NCBI RefSeq assembly: GCF_050436995.1
Contig: NC_134747.1
Coordinates: 1,805,501-1,869,500 of the forward strand
Source: Anticarsia gemmatalis
Taxonomy: Eukaryota > Arthropoda > Insecta > Lepidoptera > Erebidae
Length of the DNA: 64,000 nt
Reading direction: 5' to 3'
The position numbers and the translations under genes were made by a program. Shown piece after piece: positions 37,073 to 48,275 of the stretch (the first letter of the stretch is position 1; the number at the start of each line of letters is the position of its first letter). The notes below the pieces were generated by a model, which did not search any database, was not told the origin of the DNA, and saw only the letters and a list, made by a program, of their open reading frames with translations.

Positions 37073-39643
37073 TTAAGCAATCACTAATTCATAAGAAGAA
37101 AACGATTTCCACGAACCAATCATATGGGATTTACCGTTATTTTGGTTTCTCGAAATAAATATGGAACCTTTCTTGTATGGACCACCAGGTATAAGCTCGC
37201 AGAGAATAGGATAGCTAGCCTTGCACGGTGCTGATCGCCAAGTTCTTTGTCGTGTGATTAGCACGCAATCAAACTTGTTGCGATACCTTCTTGGATGACC
37301 GGGGGCCCAAGCACGATACGTGGTGCATTCAAGGGAGTCACCTGAAGATGAGTTATTGCAATTACACTTCAATATTTATTTATTTCATTTTGCTGAATCT
37401 TTAGTTAAGTAAATGGTTATTTTAGAGACTTACCAGTAGAACTAACAAAACCGCTTCCATTCTTGCTCCGGAGCCCTACAAAGGCTGCATCAACGCTCGC
37501 TCCAGCTAGTAATTGCGCAAGTGCATCAGTACGCTGTTCGCTTAAAATGTCGGCAGGCGCTGCGGTGATGTTCTTACATTCCCGCGCTGCTAGCGTGTAG
37601 TTCTGTTTCTTAGTTATCAGGTAGAACATTCCTATTGCCGGTACACAGGTGGAATTTACGTGCGCTGAAATAAAATAGTAAAGTTCTCCGTTAGGTAAGT
37701 ATGGATTATTACGGATTTCATGTAGGTTTTCAGTTCCACTCTAATTTGATTCATTTTCATAACGTAAGGGGTGCAAACTTATCTTTCTGCAGTATACGAA
37801 CCTAAATAAGCGGTGATGAATTTTGATACAAGACTATTATATACCAATTATATTTTTTTAATTATTAAGAACAACCAGAAATTCTTGCAACTTGGATATT
37901 TATCGTTCCCAATATAAAACTTTGAAATATGCCTCATACTTAGGTCACTACTTATATTTTGAGCCTTGACGAATCTGATTGTTTTAGACCCCATTTGGTA
38001 TTTTCATCGTAAAGTTTGACCTTTTTGACTACTACATTCCTAAGAAAGTTTTGAAATCTGCGCTGAAAATATTTTCAATATCGTCGATCGAAAATTGTAA
38101 GTGTGCGGGAAAATGGTATTAGGATGTTAACATTTTAGTGCAAATATTTTTTACGACTTTCGACGTGACTTATAGAAACAGTCGTGTCTATATCGACTTA
38201 TTTATTATTTTGATGATAAAGTCCGATCTTTTGAAAATTTAAAACGCGAATATGTAGAGTTCTATCATGATTATTTTTCCCTCACCAATGAAATTCCTGA
38301 AGGTCGTCCAAGGTCACCAGTTGTGTCCGGAAAAATCAATGCTGTGCGAAAATTTATTAAGCATTTTCGTTTCCTGACACATCAACAGATCGATACAATC
38401 CTATACATTATTTCCACTCTTAGATATAAAATATTTGGAGAGAACATTTCCGTTTAGAAGTTTTTTTCTAAATGAGCCAATTTTTTTTCTACAAGAATTC
38501 GCAAAGGTATTCGCGCCGATTAGTGCGGAGAAATGCTTGAAAATTCTATCGTTTTGCTTCAAAATACATGTATCAAATCGTGACAGACCACAGATCTAGG
38601 ATCTATGCGCATGAGCCGAAAAGTAAACGTCAGTCGACTTTATGGATGCTTTAAAATGAACCAAATCCAGAAAAAGTTTTTCGCGCTCGAAGCACTTCGA
38701 TACAAATAGTCCCTTGATTTTGTATAAAAACTGTGTCACGGCCCAAAATGTCTTTAGAAAAATGTTGAATGGTTAATTCTCATTGATTTACAGTCAAAAG
38801 TTTACCAAAAGACTGGTTTAAAATATGTAAAAACCACAAAATCCTACAGGTCGAGTGCCATAATGACAATGCCCGCCCCAACGCATCTTGTTAAACAACC
38901 GGCTGTTATGTGCACGAAAATTATCGAATAAATTAGTTTCTCGCCATACACTACAGTTTGACATTAAATGACTTTATTTAGTTCCAAAACGTCAAGAATA
39001 AATAGCATTAACCTTGATTTTTCATCGGCACAAGAAACAGGTTATGCTTTTAAACACCCTGTTTTTGAGGGGTCTTTGGGAAAGAAAAAAAAATATTAAA
39101 AAAATATTTCGATCACATAAAAATCTATCTAGATCATGCATAAGAATACCCGAGAACACGATAAAGTAGTTTTCACTCACATATTTAACGTTTTTCATAG
39201 TTAGGCTCAAAATATAAGTAGTGGCCCACGTATGATGTAGCAATTCGAATGATATTACTGTCAAGGTACTCACGTAAAGGCTTCGCATAAATACTATAGT
39301 AATCAAATCTCGTATCATTCACCAATGACAGTCCTCCATCTGCTTCAGCGCACTTCAGAACTTCGCAGGTATACTGCAGCGTCTCATTGCCTTCTTCCCA
39401 AGCTTCGGGAGGACTGAAGTTGATAGCCAGTCCTTTCTTCTCAATACCAAGACGCTGGCAACTGGTTACCGATGAAAAATTCCCTTTTGCAACTACTCCC
39501 AGCTTGGATCGGTAGCATTTATCCATTAGGTGATATTTTGGCGGCAAAGATGGGGCCTCTACAGAACACTTTGAGCTTGGAATAACATTACGAAAGGATG
39601 CCGTTATGATTAAAAATTTAAGCGTATTGTCTAATGGCCACAT
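37073..39643 (-). CDS. secreted C-type-lectin-like protein
   Basis: Predicted extracellular protein with a C-terminal C-type lectin fold. Three exons, 39643-39274, 37664-37434 and 37341-37073, all GT-AG with phase-1 junctions, give 289 residues. The start gives MWPLDNTLKFLIITA, a plausible but weak signal peptide; the frame is open further up to an ATG at 39694. An N-terminal cysteine-bearing part (KCYRS, SCQRLG, TCEVLKC) precedes the lectin fold. The fold ends with the diagnostic C226, W235, C240 and C248 pattern (APCKASYPILCE). No EPN or QPD sugar-binding triplet is visible, so calcium-dependent sugar binding is doubtful. Several N-x-S/T sites occur. Drosophila Schlaff (Clect27) is one possible relative, not established. 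The gene lies 290 bp upstream of CIB, same strand; TTTATT at about 37008 is a likely polyA signal. Confidence 0.8.
38150..38930 (+). pseudogene. dead mariner-type transposase inside the lectin intron
   Basis: On the plus strand several frames show pieces of a mariner transposase in the right order: EGRPRSPVVSGKINAVRKFI near 38300-38360, a segment matching the zone before the second catalytic aspartate near 38560-38700 (VSRLYGCFKMNQIQ, corresponding to the family's VWVFQDEPNP region), and DNARPH near 38868-38885 (the third catalytic zone). Stops and frame changes occur throughout, so the copy is inactive. I did not find clear terminal repeats. It sits antisense in the 1.6-kb first intron of the lectin gene. 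Confidence 0.7.
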
Positions 39644-40847
39644 AATTGCATGTATTAATACTTTAAACTGCTTATTTGAACACCAATTGATCAATGTATT
39701 CCCGAATACACTCTTGGACAGAAATTCATTAAATATTAAAGTTGATTTTTGTTCATCTGTGTTTCAGTATGAACGGATTACAGCCTACTATTCCAACAGA
39801 GAGTCCAATTATACATAACATAGAATGTAGGTAATTAATGTCTGTTATATCATATTCATGACGAGATGATTACTTACATCATTTGAAAAGCCTTCTACAT
39901 TATTCATGACCCTGGTTACATTGTCGAGATTATTCCGTATTCAATTTGTCATTATTTCCTAGTAATCACATGTGTTTTGGGATACTCGCAGACATATTTT
40001 CCCGATACACCTAAGTGTTAAATGGGCTTGCCAGTGAACAGTTTTAATAAAACAAGTGTATTTATTGCCAATAACTTAGCCCTTGAACTTATTTCGCAAA
40101 TCCTAAGCCAACAGGTTCTATTCTTGCTACTGTCCACAACAAAAGATAATTCGAAAACCGTCAAAAATCTAGGAGGCATTCAAACAACTGTCATCTTATT
40201 TGGAAATGTCATTTTACTTGAATTTTATTGAGGATTATAATTATAATTAATTTACAAAGTTATAAACAAGTGGATACATCGTGGGAATACGAAATGGGTT
40301 GTTTTTACTCTAGGCATCATGCAGAGGTAAGATGATAAAATAATGATCATCATAGAGCAGTTGTGATGATACCAGGCTTGTAAACCAGACTATACACTAT
40401 TATGACAGATATTACGTAAAGTAGGTATGATAAGCTAAGACTTACTGAACTAAAAAGGGCACTGACTAAACGTATTTTTTTATATGGAGATATTAGAATG
40501 TAAGCTTAAATTACCAATTTAATTGTCATATCAACATTTTAGAATCTAGTACCATTGTGAATATGAATGTTTAGATTAAATACCACTAGTTGCGTTACAA
40601 TGTTGTACCTAATAGGCCTAAACTAGGCTTACAAAAAAATACAAGTTGGCTAGTAAATGACCAGCACTAAGATAGCGTTATTAGGAACAGTTCTATGATC
40701 TACCAAAAAAGCTTTAAGATATTTTGATCTTTCATGCTCCCACATGGCTAAGACTTCATTCCACATAATAGCTTCCTGAAAAAATTACGTCCTCATACAC
40801 GTAACACGATTATTTGTTCCCAATATTAGGAGGACACGGTCTACGAC
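39644..40847. promoter_or_regulatory. divergent intergenic region between the lectin and AK-like genes
   Basis: About 1.2 kb separate the inferred starts of the minus-strand lectin gene and the plus-strand adenylate kinase-like gene. Two short frames here (39606-39818, 40022-40231) have no motif. Promoters for both genes are expected here; no specific element could be named. Confidence 0.4.
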
Positions 40848-42468
40848 ATGTCACCGATCCGCCACCTGCCCGTGATCTTCGTGAACGGCGTGCCAGGCGC
40901 GGGCAACCAGACAGTGTCGCAGACCATATCCAACATCACAGGGTACACCATGATCAGGCCCGGCGAGCTGGTGAGAGACGAAGCGCTGAAGGACACGGCG
41001 AGAGGACGACTTATCGCTGATAAGCTTCAAGCTCAGGAAGATATTCCTGAGGTAAGGAGATTTACTGAAGTACCTGTTCTTAAAGGTATATCTTTGCTTG
41101 CTATTTTTAAATTTCGATGATGCAGTATAAACCTGATTCGTCATTTCTTGAAATCATTGTCATTCGTATTTTTGGAAACAGGGGATTTTCCTTGGCTGAA
41201 AAAAAATCTTCTAAGACTTAAGTCTGTCGTGAAACGGTAGTTTTTGACCATTAAGTTCGGATTTTCGCGATACAATAAAGCTCATTAAAATATGCGCTCT
41301 TCTTGTTTTTTTGATGGTTTTCATTTTGTTACTACGAACTGATAACTAACCAATATAAATATTATTTTTTTTCCCCCCTCCAGCAATTAACAGTAGACCT
41401 CATAAAAGAAGAGATGTTGCAGCAAACAGACGCAAAAGGGTTCATCCTAGTCGGGTTCCCGAAGAACCCTCGTATGTCCAATATATTCAACAGGCAAGTC
41501 AAATGGCCTGAAAAGGTAGTGGCCCTGGAAGTTGACAACGAGGTGACTATTCTCTTTTTATTTGTCTGTCTTTAATTCATTTTTTTTGCTGTAGGTATGT
41601 GTGAAAAGCTGAAATTGTGGATCTGTCGTTTTTTTGGAGGGACATATGACACGTTCTCTTAAAACTATGAATAAAATGTAAATAAAAGACGTTAGCCCAC
41701 ATTTTTAGCGAAGACGCCAAAATTTTAAGGCAGAGGCGTTTCACTTCTTATTTAGTTGCCCGTTGGAGTAGCTCCTAGGTCACAATGTATGCCACCTTTC
41801 TACAAACTAGTTATATGATTTCTGTGATTGTTTCCCCAGGTAGCGGCAACCAGACTTCAGAACAAACTATCAGAGCTGGGCAGGCCAGAATCTGAGATCA
41901 ACGCAGCGCGGCAGATAGTCAGAGAAGCTGCACATAAAGTCAAAAACGTCCACAAACGATTTGGCGGACATGTCATTACGGTTAGTCAGTTTTATAACCA
42001 CTTAGACTTTACAAATAGCGATAGCCTCTTATACTATCGGACTGAAGATCATGAAACTTATTACTATTGGGATATTAAATTTCTTCTTCAGCTTATTCGA
42101 CATTACTCGTGTTCGTATTTTTTTAAGTGTCTTGTTGAAATCCGCGCTTCACATTGAACAATACATGACAATAATTTAACTATCTTTTGCAATAGTCTAG
42201 TAGTTGATTTGGTCGGGATTTTTTTTATTGTATTTTGATCAGCAAAAAAACGATGACATAGTTTAATTGTCCACAGTTGGACAGCAGTGGGAACCCGAAG
42301 GCTTTAGCGTCTACTCTCAAAGAAATACTATCAGATACGATGGACAAGAGTCAAAAGAGAACGGAGTCCCCGGGCCCTAGGCCTCCGGCGGTGGTCTCCG
42401 CGCCCGCCGTCGCACCTCTCAACCTACCAGCCATAGACGCGCCAATAGAGGTGGACGGAGACAAGTGA
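40848..42468 (+). CDS. adenylate kinase-like protein with degenerate P-loop (probable pseudoenzyme)
   Basis: Four exons, 40848-41051, 41384-41542, 41840-41980 and 42277-42468, all joined in phase 0, encode 231 residues. The fold is that of a nucleoside monophosphate kinase: a hydrophobic strand (LPVIFVNG), a P-loop at residues 14-22 and GFILVGFPKNPR near residues 87-98. Key residues are changed. The P-loop reads GVPGAGNQT, with asparagine 20 where the catalytic lysine should be, and the usual DGFPR is VGFPK. The arginine-rich LID segment is not recognisable. The last exon is a proline- and alanine-rich tail ending VDGDK. AATAAA lies at 42572-42577. The intact frame suggests a retained non-catalytic role. 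It belongs to a local AK cluster but its intron positions differ from those of the other three. Confidence 0.8.
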
Positions 42469-43717
42469 ATTATAGAATAACTCAATTAATTATTGCGACT
42501 TGTTTTAAATTTTGCTATATTACAATATTACTGTTTTAATTTGTTTTTTTATTTTGTTTAGGTATAAAGTAAATAAATGTTTAGAAGTGGTTGCTTTGCT
42601 TTAATTGATATTTCATACCCGTTTATTGCAACCTAGCTAACTTATAGTAAACGTCTCTGCGAATAGGTGACTATATAGTTTCAGCGGTTAGTCCCTACAC
42701 GGACGTACACACAGGGATTGGTAATGATACATCACATCCAGGTGATGTAGATACTAAAACAACAAGTGTGAAAATTATTATGTACGTCTCTTTCATATCT
42801 TTCTTTCATATAAATTATTATTATAATTATTGTTTTGGGGCGTGAGCTTCACCATATTGCTACATAGAGATTTTATATACCTCGTTGGCAGGTTTCACCC
42901 GTGTCTAGTAAGTAAGTCTACCAAGTCTACCAACTACTTTTTCGCAACGTATAGCGTAGTTGTAGTAGGTTGGTAGATAACATAGATACTCGTACCTTCA
43001 CAGAAGTAGAATAACTTAATAAGCTTATACGAGTTGCAGAGAATTTATACAGTACCTGCTTCGTGATACTGCATAACACAGGGTCGTTGGTTCGATTCTC
43101 GAATCGAGCAAAGTGTTATTGGAGTTTGGTCTCGGGGAATTTGGTCACCCTCTGCCTCCCGCAAAGAGCAAAAAGTGGGTGATTAATCAGTATACACATT
43201 TCGAGTAAAACAGTAATAAATAGTACAAAATAATGACAACACTAACCACTTAACTAAATGGTTCATTTTACAAACCACAACAGTGTGTTAAATAATAACA
43301 TTATAGTGCTGAGGTTGAATATTACCTAAAAGTTTAGTCACAATGCTTGATCAAACTTTTTGGTTGTCAACAAAAAGTTTGCATATTATAAACTGCTGGC
43401 ACAAAATAAATTCTTTTTTTCCAAATTTCAAAAAATGACAAGTGACAATGCATGTCGTTGTCAATTGTCACAAAAGCGCATCGATTTTCGAAACAAAAAA
43501 TAGAAAAGAATTCATTCCTTACAGAGCGGTCTTTGACTTACCATCGCATATTATTATTTTGTTTATTTTGCACCATTTTTCTGTTATTTCTGTGATGTCA
43601 ATTGTAGATTTCAGTAATTAACAGCTAATGTCAAAAACTTGAAGTTTCGTGGCGGGAATTCCACTTTGTTGATTATTTGGTAAATTCGCCACGCTGCCTA
43701 GATCCGTGATCAAAGTT
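42469..43717. other. intergenic region with a tRNA-derived SINE
   Basis: No frame of interest. A SINE-like block lies at about 43050-43190. The last 300 bp before 43718 should hold the TGIF promoter and leader; no motif could be named. Confidence 0.4.
43050..43190 (+). mobile_element. probable tRNA-derived SINE
   Basis: GGTTCGATTCTCGAATCGAG (near 43090) matches a pol III B box, and an A-box-like region lies some 40 bases before it. The downstream body (GGTCTCGGGGAATTTGGTCA, CTCCCGCAAAGAGCAAAAAG) is not tRNA. Target duplications were not found. It is too degraded to be a functional tRNA. Confidence 0.45.
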
Positions 43718-46700
43718 ATGAAGATCAAATTGCGTAAGTATTTCTGTGATGATAGCAAAATCTACTAGGTATAGTCTATTTTATACAGGTACCTGCAGAA
43801 GAGTAAGGTAGGTAAGTATGAGTTAAATGTCTAAAGTTGTTTACAAGTTTTCTGTCACGGAAAACTTAGCGTCATCACGTGACCAAAAATAGTTGTTGAT
43901 AAATTTTTCAAATGTTTTGAGACACAGTGCAACTATTTTTCAATAATTTCACGATCCAATTTTTATCAATTTTCATTTGCAAATAATTGAAATGTGGGTA
44001 GGGTACTCACCTTATTTCAATAAATAGCAATTGTTTAAGAAACTACGATCTAATTCGCTTCGATTGAGCTTTTTGCGATAGATTTATGTGCCGAAAGTAA
44101 AGCTTTATTTGATCTACACTAAATTATTAGATACATGTATAGTTTTCACTCGATATTCAAGCAATAAAATCATTTATTTAGCGCTTGGACGACGCAAAAA
44201 ATTATTTTTTCCATAAGCAACGAGTAATAAACTTGCATCATAAGGCTTTACTGTATAACAGCGCGCGATCGTTTCCCTTCGACGTCATCGACGGAGGACA
44301 ACGAGAGCGGCACGGACTGGGACGCGGAGGGGCGCCACAATGCCATGGCGGTCCGCCACCCCCCACCGCCGCAGGTGGGCGACCACCAGCTCTACATGAC
44401 ACACCATCGACGGACCGACGGACCCACGTGGGACCCTGAGGGACGGCATCCGGCTATGACACATCCGAGACATCCACCACCGCCGCCGCATGCCCCGGTA
44501 AGTCGTAGTTTAAAGAGCTGACATTCGTTCCCGTAATTTTCTCTTCTGCCTCTACTTTCGTTCCTCATTAAAACTGTAATTCTTCTCATTCCGTTTTCAA
44601 GAGAATCTTCTTTAATGATCCGTGCCGCGTTCCGACTGACCCATAGCAATACGATCTTATCTGCAATTGGTTTCATCAAATATTGTTTATTCACTTCGGA
44701 CTTATTCATTTTATAACAATGTTATAGACGGTGATAGTCGGATCAGTTCGTAAACGTCGCGGGAATTTGCCAAAGCATTCCGTGAAAATCTTGAAGAGAT
44801 GGCTGTATGATCATCGTTATAACGCGTATCCTAGCGACGCGGAGAAACTGGCGCTCAGTCAGGAAGCTAACCTCACTGTTTTGCAGGTAAGGTGAAAGTT
44901 TAAGATGTCTTTAATATTTTACGTAGCCGTACAATTTCTTAGCTCATAGGCGCTGGGAATTCCCACTATTTTTTTTTAAATCAACATGCTACATTTTTTT
45001 TGGCATTGTCTGTCGAAAAGAAACAGCAGCACGCAAACTCACTCTTGTTCGCAATCTTTGTAGAACACTGAAAAATCCTATGAAATCATAAATCATTGCC
45101 ACTACAATTTGAGATGAAGATTGTAGGTCATCACTCATCTTTTCTTCCATTCGTTCCATTCCATTCCTTTCCACAAGGTATGCAACTGGTTCATAAACGC
45201 TCGCCGGCGCATTCTGCCCGAGATGATCAGACGCGAGGGTCATGATCCGCTGCATTACACTATATCGCGACGAGGTAGGAAGCAGCCGGGGGCTATGGCT
45301 GGAGTGGGACCCATGGTTGGTCTCGCTGGAGCTTCCACTTCAGGCCTCGGAGTCGCGCCAGACAGCGTCAATGTTGCCGCATGGGATGGAATTGTTGTTG
45401 AGGTTAGAAAGCTTTCCAATTTTAAAGATTTTTTTCTATACTGGAACCATTTCAAACGTGCGAACTATGTCATGTCATTTTATCGGAGTCTCTCGCTCGC
45501 ACTTACGCATTGTCACATTCCTATGTTTTTTTTTATTATGACGTAGTTCGCACGTTTGTAACTGCCTAAGTATACACTGATTTTTGAAACCGTGAATTGC
45601 AGTCTGTTATTCTTCTGCAGCGAAGAGTTGTAAGTTTTTAAAAGAGTTTAGGTTTTCTCAAACCTGCTTGGAAGTAGACGATTAAGATCCATCTGCTGTC
45701 AACTAAGGCTTCAAATCCTTAAGTACCCCAACTTAAAGTCCTTTCCTCAGAACGGTGCCGACGGTCGAGCTCATGACTACGGAGACGGCCTGCTGGTCTA
45801 CCGTAGTGATGGAGACGAGCTCGGGGATGGAGAAGAAGGTTACTCGAGCACTATTAGTGAGGAGGAGGTCAAGTATGACCCCTCGGTGTGGCAGTCTGTC
45901 ATACGGTACGGGCCTGAAGACCATGATCTGCACCCAGCCGTCAGAGAGTAAGTTTTTACCCAGGCTTCAGTTAGCATGAATGTCCGCAAATTCAATTATT
46001 CTGTTCAATTGATTTCTTTTTTACGAGGTTTTCAGCAATTTCATAATGTCTCCGATATCTAGAAATAAAGCTTTTTATAGTAGTCTCTCTAAGCCAGTCT
46101 TAACTAGTTGTTCTTCCAACAAATTGAATTCCCTTTTAGCAGCACAGCTTCAGTAGTGACAGTGACAACGACCGAGGACATGGCTGACCAGCCCGCGGAG
46201 GCGGTATCAAGCAGCGAGGAGTGGCAGACCCTCGCTCACCCTCAGCTGGCCCATCTGCCGCAGTTGCCGCATCCGTTGCGCCGGCGCATGCAGGTGAGCC
46301 CGCCCCCGCAGCCGCCGCCACCGCCCCCCGTCGCCGTGGAACTGGAAGTGGCTACCACTGACATGTGGTGCCATACTTAACGATTATTTAAGTGATTTTT
46401 AGGAGACAAAACGTCTTCTGATAGATGCTTTTGTATTTAGTTCTGTTCCCTTTAAGATTTTTTCATTATTTGGTCTGGTTTTAATAGTTATCACTAATTT
46501 TGATCTTTTTCTTCTTCTATTCTAAAATAGTGCATGCATTTCGTATTATATACGTCTCTTTTCTTCCAAATTTCTTTCTGACTATTAATTCTAGAGCTGT
46601 ATCAAACATTTATTTGGAAATAGCCAACTTTGTGTACATATCTAACTGTAGGCGAAGTCGGTGTTAAAACATTAAGTACTTTGAAATCAAGCCTTACTTT

Positions 46701-47103
46701 TATATCTCTAGGAGTATAAGAGTATTTTTGTTTGTAAAAACGAATTTGTGTTTGTTGTGTAAATAAATTTTATACCAAATACATTTGATTTTCATTATTG
46801 TATCGTAGAAATGGGCGTCTAGTGTTTTAATGCCGGCATCACCTGATAGTTTAAAAACCTGATGATTGTGTTCTTCTAAATTGAAACTTCGATTATTATA
46901 TGATAGAATTTGGCTGGAATTCTTGGTTTTATTGTTAATCTGGTCTAAATTAATTTGACTTGGGGTCGTAACTTCAGGTGGTGCCGCGAGGGTCCGAGGT
47001 AGACCAGGACAAGTTCAAGTGCCTGTACCTCCTCGTGGAGACGGCAGTGGCTGTTCGTCAGAGGGAGAAGGAACAAGAGGACGCTCTACTTCCACACTAT
47101 TAG
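43718..47103 (+). CDS. achi: TGIF-family TALE homeobox transcription factor (achintya/vismay-like)
   Basis: Nuclear DNA-binding regulator; Drosophila achi/vis activate testis genes and vertebrate TGIF represses TGF-beta and retinoid targets. Seven exons: 43718-43733, 44262-44497, 44728-44886, 45178-45402, 45751-45947, 46140-46293 and 46978-47103, all GT-AG and phase-consistent, give 370 residues. The homeodomain spans about residues 92-150: RKRRGNLPK, then RYNAYPS (the TALE three-residue loop), then VCNWFINARRR (recognition helix), followed by the family motif HYTISRRG. The N-terminal part is histidine- and proline-rich; exon 5 has an acidic SEEEVKYDPS segment. The C-terminal exon (KCLYLLVETAVAVRQREKEQ) also looks conserved. 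The tiny first exon (MKIKL plus one base) is the least certain part. AATAAA lies at 47692-47697. Confidence 0.92.
46294..46767 (+). other. alternative TGIF 3' end: intron read-through with stop and polyA signal
   Basis: If the donor at 46294 is not used, the frame continues for 28 residues through a proline-rich run (SPPPQPPPPPPVAVELEVAT) to a stop at 46378-46380. AATAAA follows at 46762-46767, well before the next exon at 46978. This gives a 357-residue form lacking the last conserved exon. Use of this end is inferred. Confidence 0.5.
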
Positions 47104-48275
47104 AAAATACCTCATTAAATAAGACTGTCAAAAGTCAGGTATTTTGCTAACTTTAAGATTAAATTTGAATCTTGCACAAGAAAGGTAGTAATCCCGAATT
47201 TAAATGTTTATTCAAGTTCGTTTACTTGCATTTTTATTTGGCTTTGTGAAATATCTATTGTAGATTGAGGATATCTGTGATTGGAAAATGTGTTTTGTAA
47301 AACATTAGGTTGAGGTCTGAAGAAATCATTCGTTGTGCTAATACTAGTATATTCAAATCTCGTTTCATACTTATGTTCTGTTTAAGTAAATGCGAGCATG
47401 CGATCACGAGTTTCTCACATTAGGTTCTTTGATTCTTAATCAAACACGAATCGATGCTATTGTACCTACCAATGATAGGTCTAGGAGAAATAACAAAAAG
47501 TTTTTGATGTTAAGCACGAATTGGGATTCTATTTTAATAAAAAATCTATTAAGTTTGATCGATCGGTGTGTTTGTTGTTCGTTATCATAAGAAATGTTTT
47601 CGTTTAAGTATACCTACTTAACTAGAAGTTAAGCGTATTGTATGTTCTCTAGAATAAGATCGAATGTTTTGTTAATTATTGATTAATCGTAAATAAATTG
47701 CGCTGTTAAGTTAATTTTGCTTATGTTTCATTTTAACTCTCAATGAAATGTTGAATGTGAGCCAAGAAAATATTTTGGATTGTCCATCAATATCAATTTT
47801 CTTTTAGTAGGAGATATAAAAACTAGGCACTTTCATCTAGTTGCAACTTCCGGTCCAATATAAATACGATTTACCAGTTTGTTATTTGCTGGTTTCCTAA
47901 CTTTCCATACAATGTGTAAAGATGAGAGAACCTAACTTTTGAACCCTTTTTTAACATTCATATTGTGATCATCATCATACAAATGAATTATAGTAGAGAA
48001 TATAAAGATCAATGAGAGTCTCCCACCTGTAATGCGGACCTTATGACCTTTTTAATAATTAAAAAGTTTAAGGTACAGATTATATTCTGTAAACAGTATG
48101 TCAGAATCTGTCACATTGTCACATCAGTTCTACCCACCATAACAAATTCTGTGCATGCAAGTCCTTCTAGGGCTCCACTGCCCTTGAGGCGAACTCCGAA
48201 CCAAACAAACTACCATCTTCAAATCTTCAAAATTAACAGTATCAATCGGCGCAGAACATAAAACAGGACAACAAA
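47104..48275. other. TGIF 3' UTR and intergenic region
   Basis: The TGIF 3' UTR probably runs to the AATAAA at 47692-47697. Beyond it no frame or repeat of note is seen before the next gene. The promoter of the plus-strand adenylate kinase should lie in the last few hundred bases. Confidence 0.45.

Noticed and set aside
43050..43190. Possible functional tRNA gene
   Set aside because: Only the pol III box is tRNA-like; stems do not pair and the body is SINE-like.
44185..44709. Frames on both strands across TGIF exon 2
   Set aside because: Shadows of the GC-rich histidine- and proline-coding exon; the true frame is fixed by phase to the homeodomain exon.
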